From assembly GCA_958496175.1 (NCBI GenBank), contig OY292275.1:32813701-32877700 (forward strand): 64,000 nt of DNA. Direction: 5' to 3'. The notes beneath the pieces are model-generated. The model did not search any database, had not been told where the DNA came from, and saw only the letters and a program-made list of their open reading frames with translations. The DNA is from Sisyra terminalis (lineage: Eukaryota; Arthropoda; Insecta; Neuroptera; Sisyridae). The translations under genes were made by a program, and so were the position numbers. Below, in pieces: positions 1 to 37,172 of this stretch. Numbering within the stretch: position 1 is the stretch's first letter; each line of letters begins with the position of its first letter.

Positions 1-1398
1 GCTATTAAAGAAACTGCCAAAGTTGGAGATCAATCAAGTCGACGACTAACAAAAGGGGTTGAGGATTTAGATTTTTTCATTGGAGATGAAGCATTTGATG
101 CTACCGGTTATGCTGTTAAAGTATTTCAATTACTTCTTTATGTAAGAAATAAAATATGAACATTTATTAACTTTTAAACTTTTAGTACCCAGTTCGGCAT
201 GGTTTGGTGGAAGATTGGGATTTAATGGAACGATTTCTTGAGCAATGCATTTTTAAGTATTTGCGTGCAGAGCCTGAAGACCATTACTTTCTTTTGACTG
301 AACCCCCATTGAATACACCTGAAAATAGAGAGTACACCGCTGAAATTATGTTTGAATCATTTAATGTGCCCGGCTTATACATTGCTGTTCAAGCTGTTCT
401 TGCATTAGCTGCCAGTTGGGCTTCACGAAATATTACTGATCGTACTCTAACAGGAATTGTTGTAGATAGTGGAGATGGTGTTACTCATGTTATTCCTGTG
501 GTAAAAAATACAATAAATTCATAAATTACGATTTGATTTAAAAAAAATAAAAATTTCAGGCTGAAGGATATGTTATAGGGAGTTGTATAAAACACATTCC
601 AATTGCCGGAAGAAATATTACGTACTTTATTCAGTCATTACTTCGAGAACGAGAAGTTGGCATTCCACCAGAACAATCATTAGAAACTGCAAAAGCCATT
701 AAAGAACGACATTGCTATATTTGTCCTGATATTGCAAAAGAGTTTGCTAAATATGATGCTGATCCATCGAAGTGGATGAAAAAATATGATGGCATCAATG
801 CCGTCACAAGAAATCCTTTTACTGTCGATGTTGGTTATGAACGCTTTCTCGGCCCCGAAATTTTCTTTCATCCTGAGTTTTCAAATCCAGATTTTAATAC
901 ACCATTATCAGAGATTGTTGATACTGTGATACAAAATTGCCCTATTGATGTACGAAGACCACTTTACAATAATATTGTTTTATCGGGTGGTTCAACAATG
1001 TTTAGAGATTTCGGAAGACGACTTCAGCGTGATATAAAACGTACTGTTGACGCTCGATTAAAATTAAGTGAAAATTTAAGTGGCGGCAGAATCAAGGTAA
1101 GACAACAATGTTTAAATATAAAACTGTAAAATAATAATATTTTTACAATTTAGCCCAAACCTATCGATGTTCAAGTTATTTCTCATCATATGCAGAGATA
1201 CGCTGTTTGGTTTGGTGGTAGTATGCTTGCATCGACGGTATGTTTTACTTGCAAGAAAAATAAAAATACCAAAAAAATGTTACTATTTTTGTTCCTTTAC
1301 AGCCTGAATTTTATCAAGTTTGTCATACTAAGAAAGACTATGAAGAATATGGTCCAAGCATATGTCGACACAATCCAGTTTTTGGAACAATGACATAA
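1..1398 (+). CDS. Arp3: Actin-related protein 3 (Arp2/3 complex), 3' part
   Basis: Arp3 is one of the two actin-like subunits of the Arp2/3 complex, which nucleates branched actin filaments in the cytoplasm. Five exons are visible: 1-120 (open at the window edge), 186-500, 560-1096, 1154-1237 and 1303-1398 (stop TAA). Introns are only 57-66 bp with GT-AG ends. The joined frame starts near residue 36 of the usual about 418, so the first exon(s) lie upstream of the window. Arp3 hallmarks are the run [14 protein letters not shown], the actin-fold phosphate loop [22 protein letters not shown], and the C-terminal HNPVFGTMT. Identity to animal Arp3 appears very high and no frame breaks are seen. 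The identification is secure; only the missing N terminus is uncertain. Confidence 0.97.
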
Positions 1399-2408
1399 GA
1401 AGGTGATTCCATAAATTTCAAAAAGAATTATATAACTGAAAATTAATTACAACATAACATTATACTTTTTTTTTCTAATATGTTTTTTAAATTTATGTAA
1501 ATTTAATTATTAATTCTTTATGATTATTGAATTAAAATTCAAGTGTGAAATTTATTTTTTAAACAGTATGATTTATATTCATTTACATTGTTAATAACAA
1601 AAATATTAAAATTTAGTCAGCTTCCAAATAAATTTGATAATGAATAAAATATCAGATGTGTTTGTTTTTATTAATAAAATCTTGAAAAAAGGAAAGTATA
1701 CATTTTTTATCTACCGTATCGATTTATTTATTTATACGTGATTCTTTGCATGGTTTTATAATTCGAAATCAAACCAATTTAGAGGGGTGAAGTTATTATA
1801 AATTTTTATTAGGGCGATGAAATTTATTTTTATTTTGAATATTTTATAGTTAAAATATACGCGGTCTTAAAGTTTTAAAAAACGATATCGTTTACCGAGC
1901 TGAACCTAAAAATTTTATTAAGGGTGTTTAAAAACAAAGAGTACGTTTCATCGCATAACTATCACAAATGTTGGCTTAAATGTTATCCTGTCTTAAAATA
2001 TCAAATGCAAAATTGTAGTTTTTCGACAAAATGACCGAAGTTCTAATGTGATTTTTTTTAATTAAAAATTTGCATGAATTTACGAATGAAAATGTGAGAA
2101 TTTGTTGAGAAAATTATATTTTAATAAAATTGAGTTCAAAAAATCGTGAATTATATTAAAAACAAAGTAGAAAATGCAACGTTAGATATTACCGCCCCTA
2201 AAAGGAGGATAAGGGCCTCAAGGGATGCCAAGGAACATGAACTGAGAACTTTTTAAAAAGCTCAAATAAGCTTTAGCGTTTTAGTAATTCAATTTCGTTT
2301 CTAGAATCTATAGGTTTCTATTTGCGGGTCATTTCCATTTGTCCATTGTGCGCAGCTGCATTGAATGAAAACTGATTATAATTATTAGCTGTCAAAAACA
2401 ATTAAAAA
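1399..2408. other. Arp3-RPAP2 intergenic region
   Basis: Contains the Arp3 3' UTR and the presumed RPAP2 promoter. About 2140-2215 is a partial right-hand end of the family A MITE (AAAACAAAGTAGAAAATGCA followed by ACGTTAG and CTAAAAGGAGG). No other gene was recognised. Confidence 0.5.
1627..1648 (+). terminator. Candidate poly(A) signals of Arp3
   Basis: Two AATAAA hexamers, at 1627-1632 and 1643-1648, lie about 230-250 bp past the Arp3 stop. In such AT-rich DNA the hexamer is common, so this is suggestive only. Confidence 0.4.
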
Positions 2409-5400
2409 ATGGAAAAAAGTAAAACATCTAAAGAAAAATCGAAAACTCAAAATGTTAAAAATATGAGGTAAGGTCATATAATATACTAAAATATTATTTA
2501 TCATCATATAATGTCCAATTTACAGCCAAGATGAAATAAAGCAAGCTTTAATAAAGAAACGTGAATGTGATCAGCGAGCATTGCAAATAGTTGAACGCCT
2601 TTTAGAAAATCCTGTTCCTAAGAATTCTTTTATTTATTGTGTGAGTATATCTGTCAGCTTGCGATTACGACTTATCAAATGAAATACATTTATATTAGTG
2701 CAAAAAATTATAGTTAAGGTTCTTGAGTCCAAGTCATTTGCAAGATGCTGTAGAAGAACGAGCTCTTCTTAAGCAATGTGGATATCCTGTTTGTCCAAAC
2801 TATCTAGGAACCACACCACGTCAAAAATATGCTATTTGCACCCAAAACAACAAAGTTTTCGATTTAACGGAACGAAAAGTATGTAGTAGTTGTGTTTTAA
2901 CATGTAATTAAAGTAACATTAGTTATCATTGTATTCATTAGCGTTACTCAGATTAGGTTTGTGTCTCTAAAATATTTGTGTATATTACTCAAAAAATATG
3001 TTTTGGGAACAGAATTTTTGCAGCAATCAGTGTTACAAAGCATTGATTTTTATCAAAGAACAAATGCTTTCAAGCCCCTTGTGGTTACGTGACAAAGAAG
3101 AACTTCCTGAATTTAAACTTTTACCTGAAACAACAAAGTACGTTTAATGTTATAATAAATCGATTGATAATAAATTATTTATTTATAATTCAATTATTTA
3201 ATTCAGAGGTTATATTGGCGCAGAAGTTGATTTGGGAACTTGTAAAATAGAAATGGAACCATCAAGTACTCTAAAAGATATTCACGGTGAATTAGTAAAT
3301 GATGTAGTTGACGATATAAATTTGTTAGAAACACTAGAAAAACTAAATTTAAGAGATGAAATTTACGAACAACCATCAATAGATTCATATGAGAAACCGA
3401 AAGTGAAAAAAGACAAAAAGTCTAAAAACCTTGATAATGTCGAAGCGATCGTTAAAGAAATCAAAGAACGACCCAGCAATACAAGAAAAATTCAATTGAT
3501 TGATATACCACCTTCAGTAATTGTTGAAGAAAAACCAAAAGAATCCAAATTTTTGAAGACCGATTCCGATTTCAATACTGTTACATATGTTGAAAGTTGT
3601 ATGCAAGAATGGATTACTATAAAAACTCTGTTATATTTGAATGAGAGTAAAATCAAATCATTGATACCCGTTGAAATGAATTTATCAAAGGAATCCAACA
3701 TAAATGAAAGTCGAGAATATCAAAATTTAAATAAAAAGCTGAATTTATTAGAACTGGAAGACAATAAATTCGATAGTAAAATAACAGCTCAATCTTTGAA
3801 GCCAGTACCAGATTTCAATGTTTTGGAAAGAGATAATGCCTTACTTGAGATAAAAGTGCGAAGTTTTTTCCAGGGAAAGTTGGAAATCGAATCTGAGGAA
3901 ATAAACGTTGCGGAAAATAAAATTGACACTGCTGAAAGTTTTGAAGAAATTCCGACAGTATTACCGTTAAGTGAAAAACGTTCACAAAATGCTCTCCGTC
4001 GCAATATTTTGTCTACAACTTTAATAAAAATGTTTGTTTAATATTTCCTTTTTTTTCTTCAGTGATACATATTTTTATTATTATTTCAGAGTTTCAGAAA
4101 TTCTAGCAGAGTTGCGATTTCCTAATTTTGAAATAAATCCGGAAATACGTAATATTGTTAATACGTTCTCTTTAACGGCGAAAAATATTTTGTTTAAACC
4201 GAAACATTACAAATTTCTTGGTTATATACTTATAAAATTGTAAGTATTTGTTTTGTATAACATATTTATAAAACGTATCCTTAATACTCGATCATTATGA
4301 TGAACAACTGTTGATATTGGACAATTTAATATTTGTATATCAAAAAATAAAAAGAGTAGTCATTTCATGTATAACATAGATTAGCATACTTATTATTAGC
4401 ATAATAATTATTAGCATTAACATAATTATTAGCATAATTTTATTCAAAACTTTTCACCTTATTGTTGAAAATTTGAATGGGAATGAAACAAACTTCTTAC
4501 AATTTTGGGATCACATATCTTACGAACTATTGGTTGAAATGAAAAATAATATTGTGAAACTTCTTAATCAATTTACTGATATCCGACATGTTTACGTTGT
4601 TTAATTTTTTTACCCGTCAATTATAGGAATGGTGTGTTGCCTCAAACTTTTCTACCGTTGTTTTTCACACTATTGTAGCGATTCATAGAATACATCTTTC
4701 ATTCAAATTTAATTTTTATAATAGAATAACCCTTAAGTAAAATTACTGTGACAAATGGACATAACGAAATTATGAGGTTGTTATGAAACCCTAAAAAATA
4801 TAGTTTATGGTTGATACACAATTTCAAAAGTCACTATAATCATAAATATTTTCCCGAGTACTATGGGGAAAAAGAACAAAAAACACTTAAATCCGTTGAA
4901 TCAATTGTGTGCTTTAAAGTGTGTTGATTAGGATTTGAAGTTTATAAAGCGATCTGGACTAATCTCGGTCGATTGTATGTTAACAAACGTTGAGCAGTTC
5001 AATTATGCTTTTAATTAAACGTCCTCAATGTTCAATCCAAGTTGTTATGATCACTTTTAAATTTTCAATGAGTTGAAGAAAACAAGAGTGTCCGGTTTTT
5101 TTTAATACAGTGTCTTTAATAAATTTAATAAGTCCCTGATTTTCCAGACCACGATTCGCTCTTTTCTCTGACCTTATAAGTAAAAAAACTTAGTTTATAT
5201 TCCCTTTAGCGATGTCAATATTTGGCAATATCGCATTTTCTACTTTATTTTTTTAATATAATTCATAAATAACTCGAACCATAATCAAAATTTAGTAATA
5301 AAAGAGGAAATTATACATTGGTAGGTTTGAAAAAAGGAATTGTGAACTAAATTAAAAACAAAGTAGAAAATGTAAAGTTAATTAACGTTGCTAAAAGGGT

Positions 5401-6722
5401 CATGATGAAAACTTCTACTAGATAATTTGAACAATTTTGCTATTAAAGATTGTGTGGTGATTTTCCATATATAGTTTATTAAACTTATTAGTCAATGTAC
5501 AGATCGTACAGATTCTGTGTATAATATGCTTGTAAACGATAAAGTCGATATCTTTTTGATCAAAATAAGAAGATATTTTTTTTTTAGGTTTTTGTTGTCA
5601 ATTTTCCTGCTTGTCCTGACTTTTATCACAATTCAATTAATTTCTCCAACTTTCCAGATTTCCCCGACTACCAAACATCCTGAAAATAGAAACTTTCATT
5701 GTTCTTTAACGAGTTTTAACAAATTCTGCTTTCTGGGTACTAGGCCTTAGAAATGTTTATAGTATTCAATATTCGTGTTATTATGTCCTCTTATTTGAAA
5801 TAATAATCGAATATTTAACCTCTTCTATCTCTTTTCTAATAGATCACTTTTTTGTTAGTTTGTAACGTTTGTAAGGTACGGAACTTATAATCTCATTTTT
5901 CACTTACTTCTCAGCACTTTATCGTGCTAAATTTTGACACACCTACTTAATCTCGATTATAATGTATGAATTTTAACTTTACACATAAAGAAAAAACACA
6001 TGTTGCCTACCCTCAAAGCTCATCAATATGAACATGCATAAATTAATATTAAAATATCTGAAAAATAAAAAGGTAGATAATAAAAAGGCTCATGTTCCTT
6101 CATGGTAACGTTGCTTTTTGTACTTGGTTTTTTATTTTCGTGATTTTTTTGTCAGTTCAGTTCTAATATGGTATACTTTCCTTTTTTATAGATAAATTTT
6201 CATTATGGACCGATTTATTTGCGAATTAAATTATAAGCAAAGTCGAAAATGCAACGTTGTCAGATTTGACTGTTCTAAAAGGGACTTTATCCAATAAAAA
6301 TATTTTAAAAACCTCGTTTGTATTGATAAATTCCATGAAAAAGTAAAAAATATATATTTTTTATTTCAATTAAAGCGAGGGGAGCAATTTTGTTTAAATT
6401 TGTTAATAGGGAACATCTCTCACTTTGATGTACAAAAATTTATTTTTTACTTTTTAGTGCAATTGCCTAATATAAGCGAGATATTTTATTTCTTACCATT
6501 AGTTTCGAATCCATTAATTTAAGATGTTTATTTTTAATTAAGGTTTAATATTTCAGGATATCCATTAAAAGTAAAGATTTAAGGAAAGTCATGGAAGATG
6601 AACAGGCACAAGCATACGAAAAAGAATTACTTACAACATATTCTTTATCTGAAAGTTATTTTACTGACTCTGTAAATAAAGTATTTGAAAAAAATTATGT
6701 GACTAAGTTAAATAGTAAATAA
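2409..6722 (+). CDS. RPAP2: RNA polymerase II-associated protein 2 (RPAP2/Rtr1 family)
   Basis: RPAP2/Rtr1 proteins bind Pol II, act on the phosphorylated C-terminal domain (Ser5) and help Pol II assembly and import. Seven exons give a 534-residue protein: 2409-2467, 2526-2640, 2714-2878, 3013-3137, 3207-4031, 4090-4239 and 6557-6722 (stop TAA). All splice phases match. The Rtr1 zinc-binding domain is clear: Cys80 and Cys85 (CGYPVC), then Cys116 and Cys120 (FCSNQC), with the family's ITERK-like DLTERK before the second pair. The middle (about 156-420) is acidic and Lys/Glu-rich, with little conservation expected. Residues about 430-534 contain the conserved C-terminal block (FSLTAKNILFKPKHYKFLGY). 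The exon 3 acceptor was placed at 2714 because it keeps the frame. The last intron is 2.3 kb and holds two family A MITEs. Human RPAP2 is about 612 residues, so the length is reasonable. Confidence 0.92.
4378..4443. repeat. Short tandem repeat, TTATTAGCATAA type
   Basis: About five imperfect repeats of a TTATTAGCATAA-like unit in RPAP2 intron 6. It looks like simple sequence expansion. Confidence 0.6.
5201..5400. mobile_element. Family A palindromic MITE, copy in RPAP2 intron 6
   Basis: The left end (CCCTTTAGCG, later GCATTTTCTACTTT) and the right end (AAAGTAGAAAATG, later CTAAAAGGG) are reverse complements. The family's core, a reading like TAATCAAAATTTAGTAATAA, lies between them. Diverged but full length at about 200 bp. 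Confidence 0.75.
6087..6293. mobile_element. Family A palindromic MITE, second copy in RPAP2 intron 6
   Basis: Starts GGCTCATGTTCC and ends TTCTAAAAGGGACTTTATCC, with the core TTTCATTATGGACCGATTTA between. The right arm retains the diagnostic GCAACGTTGTCAGATTTGAC. Confidence 0.8.
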
Positions 6723-6813
6723 AAAATAATTTAATTAACTGATTGTTGTATATATTATTTTTTTATTATTCCTATTTACCCTTTTTACCCTACGTTTTTA
6801 GCGACTCTGAATT

Positions 6814-7055
6814 AGGGGGCATCCATTAGTTACGCGAGGAGTTTAAGAGCAAAATCTCATACAATCTCACAATCTTTAAAATTGTAATTTTAAATAAACC
6901 TAATGTAGTCGAAGCATAGATTAACTCATAAAAACTTTCACGGGATATTAAGGTAGGAGCGGTAGGAGGTTGAGCAAAACCTCACTAAATCTTGCTCAAG
7001 CGGATGGGTGAAAAACAACTAAAATTGTCTCACGTACTTAATGGATGCTTCTTTA
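6814..7055. mobile_element. Family B MITE (GGGGGCAT ends), copy 1
   Basis: Begins TAGGGGGCATCCATTAGTTA and ends with the inverse, CACGTACTTAATGGATGC. Internal blocks such as GAGCAAAATCTCA and CATAGATTAACTCATAAA recur in the copies at 10147 and 30632. Lies between RPAP2 and PRPS, where nothing else was recognised in 6723-7587. Confidence 0.75.
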
Positions 7056-7587
7056 GTAAAAATTCGTAAAAACAAAGAAAATTTGAAATTTTGTTGTTAC
7101 GAAATTTGAATTCAGTAGCATTTACTGTAAGCATAAAATAATGTTCGCGAACGAAATATTAACTTATTTTTTGCATATAAATTTTCCGAGATGGTACTTT
7201 TCCTATGTATTAGAAACAAACTATTTATTTTAGCAATTTTGTTGTTTTTTTTCTTATGCTGATTAACATTAATTGAACCAAAACCATTATCAAATAAATA
7301 AAGCAAGCAAGAGTTTTAAATATGTATCATCATATTATATATAGTTAAAAACAAATGACGTTATTTTGTTGACAACCAATTTTGATTGATAATTTTTTTC
7401 ATATCAAAAGGTCAAAAGTCTTTCACAACATTTGATGTTGGTTTTATATCAATAAAATGGAATTAAAGTACTCATGAATTCTATATGGTATAAAGATATT
7501 TCTTATTAGTTTAGTGTTTTCTTATATATAATTGAGTAATTTTTTAACGAATTGAAATTTATAAACTTATTTTAAAATCGATTTTAA

Positions 7588-32591
<25,004 letters not shown>

Positions 32592-33429
32592 AAAAAAGAA
32601 GAATATACATACACCAACAAGATTTCGGTTTACAATATCTTGTTTGTTTTTTTAGATATAATGTTACAAATAATTATAAACGAAAAAATTACTTTCATTA
32701 CATTTATATAATGTATATTTTAAATGCAATGAAATCATAAAATACGTCCTAATTAATTTCCTTCTATTGCTTCAATTATTTTTATTACATGTATAAAAAT
32801 AGCACATGTTTAAATCTCTTAAAAATTGTTGATTAATAATTCTTATTAGTGAAATTATACATAAGTGAAAAAAAAAAAAACATTAATCGTGTAGCAGAAC
32901 ATAATTTCTTAAGAAGTAAATCCTTGTACACTTAATTAATTAAACCTCAAGCTAATTAACAAGTCTCTAATTTTGTTTTATTTTTCATAGATTGTGATAG
33001 TACGAAGATTAAAAGACATTTCGCTTATTTGAAATATTTACATGTACAGAGAATTATGAGATAACTTGATTGAAATAATTATTTTGTTTGTACTTTTCAA
33101 AAGACTGGCATTTTTCAGATTGTGAAAATAATTTGTCAATCGTTTTAAATATGAAATAAAACATTAGCCATTTATTTTGTTTCTATTTTATTCTTTCTTT
33201 GACCATAGTAAAATACAGTTTAAAATGTGTTTATGATAAATAATTATAAATTGTATGAAAAAAGAATCTTAATTATAAATTATGCTTGCAGTGCAAAAAT
33301 CGACAGTATAATTTATAAAAATATGAAAAAAATTCGTTGATTACCAAAGTTTCACTATAAATTGATAAAACTAGTTAGTTATATCTACAGAATTTCATGT
33401 TCTTTTAAGTATAAAGGGTAGAAATACTT
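32592..33429. other. Convergent PRPS/MPPED intergenic region
   Basis: 3' UTRs of two convergent genes. An AATAAA at 33155-33160 (+) could serve PRPS; TTTATT at 33187-33192 (AATAAA on minus) could serve the phosphoesterase gene. Nothing else recognised. Confidence 0.45.
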
Positions 33430-36400
33430 TTAGGTTTTAGCCATCCCTATTGGTAACGATATGTCGAAAACTATCGGATGGTTATTTGGTAAATAATTTA
33501 AATCACAGGTAGAAGCATTAATGTAAATAATTTTTCCATCACTTGACACACCATAGCCTAGAAATTAAAAAAATACTGTTAAAAAATTATTAAAATAATT
33601 AGAAACTTAAAAAAAATAGCAAACAAAAGAAAATTTGATCTCTGTAAGTATAAATTATTCGTGCATTTGAGAAATAACAAAAGTCAATGGAGCATAATAA
33701 TGATAGACAAACGTATTTATCGTCTGGTTAAAGCGTTAATCTGCTAAGTTCATTTTTGATAATTTTTATTTTTAAATAAAATCATTCCCTTATACTTTTA
33801 CTAACAGTCGATATATGAACGCATATATAATCATTCATTAAGGCTCTCATCGATTTTTGATTGTTGGCGATACTATAAATTATTTCACATATTTAAGTCA
33901 TCTTACATGTGAATAAGTATCAGTCCCAAAATAAAAATTTAAGATTTTTTCAAGATTACATTTTCAGTCGTCATTCCTTTACATTGAAGAAAAATAGCGG
34001 TATTTACAATGTATATTTTTATAATAATTGCACAGTAAAGTAGGTTGTGAGAGAGTAAACTTACACAAAAATTCAGAGATAACAAAAGTTTATGTACCAA
34101 GATTTTTTAAGTTATACTTCGTATCGCTATTCCCTCATTTCAAGTTGAAACGACGGAATGACATATTAGGTAATGGCTTGAAAACTAGTCGAACTTGACT
34201 TTTTTCTATTTCTTTGCTTATTTAACCCTTAAATTCACCGATTTCTCCTGTTTAAAGATGAGAATATCATTCATATTGACTTTAGCGAAAACTATTGCTG
34301 TAAGTACAATACAGAGATTGAAGTAGTTCATTTTGACGAGGCAAGACAACAAATAACACTTTAGAGAGAAATATTATATTTACGTAACAATGATACTGTT
34401 AGAGCCCAAACTTTTTGCTCTCTATCAAACAATAACAGACATGATTCATTGACGGTATGGCCTATAAAAAGCAATCCCTCATTTTCAAAATTATAAATCA
34501 TCCTTATAATTCGTATAAAATAAACTTTTTCTGAGGACCACTATATTGGTAAAATCTAGTTACACAATTACTACAAAATTGACAAAAAAAAAAAATTAAA
34601 AATATTTTTTTATAGATTTATAAATTTTTATAAATGTTTTTTGTATCTAATTTCGAAATTTAGTGACAATCATCCATATATTATGTATGTACGTATGTCG
34701 GTAAAAACAGAGAAGAAATAATGTACATAAAAGTGAGTGAAAACCAAAAAAAATAATCATTACCTCAAATAACTGATATTGTGCCAGTGTTTGCTGTGAA
34801 TATTTCACGGGTAGTTACGAGTTATTTATATGATAATGAATTCTATGAATAAGTATTCAATAGTTAATAATGAATTTCAGAGGTAAGCAGTTTAGTCGAT
34901 TAGAAATTAGTTCTGAATTTATTTAAAACCATAAACGCTCCTTTGTTAAGCAATACAAAATCCTTGTAAATTTTTCCTAAATATCAATGCCTAGACCCCA
35001 TCCATGATAATGATTACACATTCCAAAAAGACAAAAAAGCTGAATTTGTTGTCTGCCAATAATCCTTTTGTACGATTTCATTAACTTAGTGTAGAACATT
35101 TAAAGTTGGATGAAATATTAATGATGAACTGACGCGATTCTATATGCAGCAGAAAAGATCATTGTATAATTTGCCGAATGTTGCATCTAACTTTAACTGA
35201 CATACAGCAAACGAATGAAATCACACAGAGGGAAACGTATGAATACAACGAGAATCAATACTTTCATCAAATTAAAAAAAAAAACTTAAAAAAAGAACAT
35301 AAATAATTACTAAACTATGGAAAAGAACCATCAAAATATTGAACTATTCGTAAATATTCTCAATTCTTCGTTGTTTTGAAATTAATACAATTTTATTTAC
35401 GTTATTATTCATAAATACATTCGTAAAGTTGTATTTTTGATATTGTAGCGAAATAAAAAAGATGGCTTAAGTCCCTTTTAAAACAGTCAAATCTGGCAAC
35501 GCTGCATACTGTATTTTGTTCTTTTTTTGTTAATTAAATTCTTATACGGTATACTTTTTTTTTGTAATTAAATTTTCATTTTGGACCAATTTATTCGCGA
35601 ATTAAATTAAAAATGCAACGTTGTCAGATTTGACTGTTCTAAAAAGAACTTGAGCCAACTTTTTTTCTCTATTGGGGAATACGACAATGAATAAGTCGCT
35701 AGGAAATTACCTTCATGAATATGACCAAAAACGTGGTATTTTGGACATACTCTCTCCTGTACAGTTGATAAAAGTTCTACACAGCCAGCACGTACCCCTG
35801 AACAACATAAATCCCCATGGCCAACAGGTGGTGTGTGCGTAATTAAAACATCAGTCTCATTTGGTATTAAATTCCATTTTTTCAAACACTCCTTCCCTCT
35901 GGGCAAATTAAAAGCCCATTTACAAAATTCCGGTTGCCTACCAAAACAATATTATTCAATACTTTTATATACTCTTTTGTTAAGTTTTGATATTTACCAG
36001 GGTGAGCCATAAAAATTGATGCCATCAATAGTAATTGTTGAATCTTCTAAATACGTGCAGTTTGTAAGATTTTCTTTAATGTTAACTACTTTAATAGCTT
36101 CAGAAATGTGGTCCTTGGACATTCCTAACGTGGGTAAATTGTCGAATAAACTTTGTCCACAATGTGTATTTCTTTCATTTGATTTATTTTGAAATGGATG
36201 TGTAAAACTGGTATCGAAACTAAGCTCATGATTTCCAGCAATAACAATTTTGTGCTTATGTGGTAGTTTTCCCAGCCATTCGTTGAAGTCCTGCACTTCC
36301 TCGAGGCCACCACAGCGTGTAAAATCGCCAGCATGGATAAAAACATCGCCATCAGGAATATCAAATTTTATGTGCGGTGTCAGTGAATGTGTATCACTCA

Positions 36401-36539
36401 TACAAACAATTCGTAACTTATCTGTTGCCACAGGAAGTTTCGGAGGCTTTACATTTACTTTAATCACTCGTTGGGTTTGTGATATTTCGCGCCATGCCGC
36501 CGTTGGGTTGTTTGTCAATTTATGGACACTGATAGCCAT
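33430..36539 (-). CDS. MPPED2: MPPED1/2-like metallophosphoesterase (UPF0046)
   Basis: A calcineurin-like metallophosphoesterase of the MPPED/239AB group; physiological substrates are uncertain, and cyclic nucleotides are hydrolysed by characterised members. Three minus-strand exons: 36539-35998, 35937-35711 and 33557-33430 (stop TAA), phase-matched, 298 residues (mammalian MPPED2 is 294). Metal-site motifs: Asp49-x-His51 (SDTHS), Gly71-Asp72, Gly-Asn103-His104-Glu105, His215 (THTPP), and Gly-His253-Ile-His255. Mammalian MPPED2 is known to have Gly at the position of His253, so this protein keeps the canonical residue. The last exon gives DGKIIYINASTCDLNY, matching the family C terminus. Intron 2 (2.15 kb) contains a Helitron-like copy and a family A MITE that ends 55 bp from exon 2. 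Which vertebrate paralogue it is closest to cannot be said. Confidence 0.93.
33782..34821 (+). mobile_element. Helitron-like non-autonomous element, copy 1
   Basis: About 1.04 kb, starting TCATTCCCTTATACTTTTAC directly after an A, and ending ACGGGTAGTTACGAG directly before a T. That is the A-to-T insertion pattern with TC and CTRR-like ends of Helitrons, though CGAG replaces CTAG here. A short hairpin GTGAATATTTCAC precedes the end. No coding region. Matches copy 2 at 43118-44097. Confidence 0.6.
35464..35656. mobile_element. Family A MITE in MPPED intron 2
   Basis: Starts GGCTTAAGTCCCTTTTAAAA and ends TGTTCTAAAAAGAACTTGAG then CC. Core TTTTGGACCAATTTATTCGC. Both arms carry the CAAATCTGGCAACG motif or its inverse. 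Confidence 0.85.
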
Positions 36540-37172
36540 TATGGAATCAAAGCTTAATACCTTTCGAATTTAAAATGAACCATAAAAGCAATGTTTTCAT
36601 TATCGTTCAAGTTGAATTTGTCATCACTTTGAACCGCATAATGAAAAAATAAGTAAGTAAACGGAAATTAAATGATCATTGAGTAATAAATTATTATAAG
36701 TGTAATTACTATGTTCCACTTTATACTTATATACTTAAAATATTACATTTCAAAATGCAACATTTTCATCTTTCGCTAATTAATGTGACTAATGTCAGTG
36801 AAAAAATAATCAAAACATATGTGACATATGACATAACCTTAATTGTCATCTGCTAACTGTCAAGATCAGAAGTAATCGTAAGGATCAGTAAGGATAAAAG
36901 CGATAGAAGTGATGGAACAGGGAGAAATTTATTCATCAATGTTCATCACCAGTCATTACAATTCACTATTTGAACTGATTTGAAGGATTAAAAGTTATTC
37001 CCTTTAGTCGCGTTGGATTTCCTGGAACTCCTTGTCACTATTCTTCCTGATTGGGAAATAGGGGAAATAGGAACAGGAAAAGAATGGACCTAATATATTT
37101 GTTATTGTGAATGGTTTTGTCGTATTTGTTCATTTGTATTTCATAAATGTTTGTATAAAATCATTATTTAAC
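36540..37172. promoter_or_regulatory. Divergent promoter region, MPPED / THAP-A
   Basis: 633 bp between two divergent start codons, so it must hold the minus-strand promoter of the phosphoesterase gene and the plus-strand promoter of the THAP gene. No specific core-promoter motif could be called with confidence. Confidence 0.45.

Noticed and set aside
3203..4004. Minus-strand ORFs across RPAP2 exon 5
   Set aside because: Shadows of the well-supported RPAP2 exon.
4378..4443. Possible CRISPR-like array
   Set aside because: The units are tandem and degenerate, without unique spacers, in a eukaryotic intron.
36125..36573. Overlapping ORFs on both strands at MPPED exon 1
   Set aside because: Alternative frames of the conserved phosphoesterase exon.
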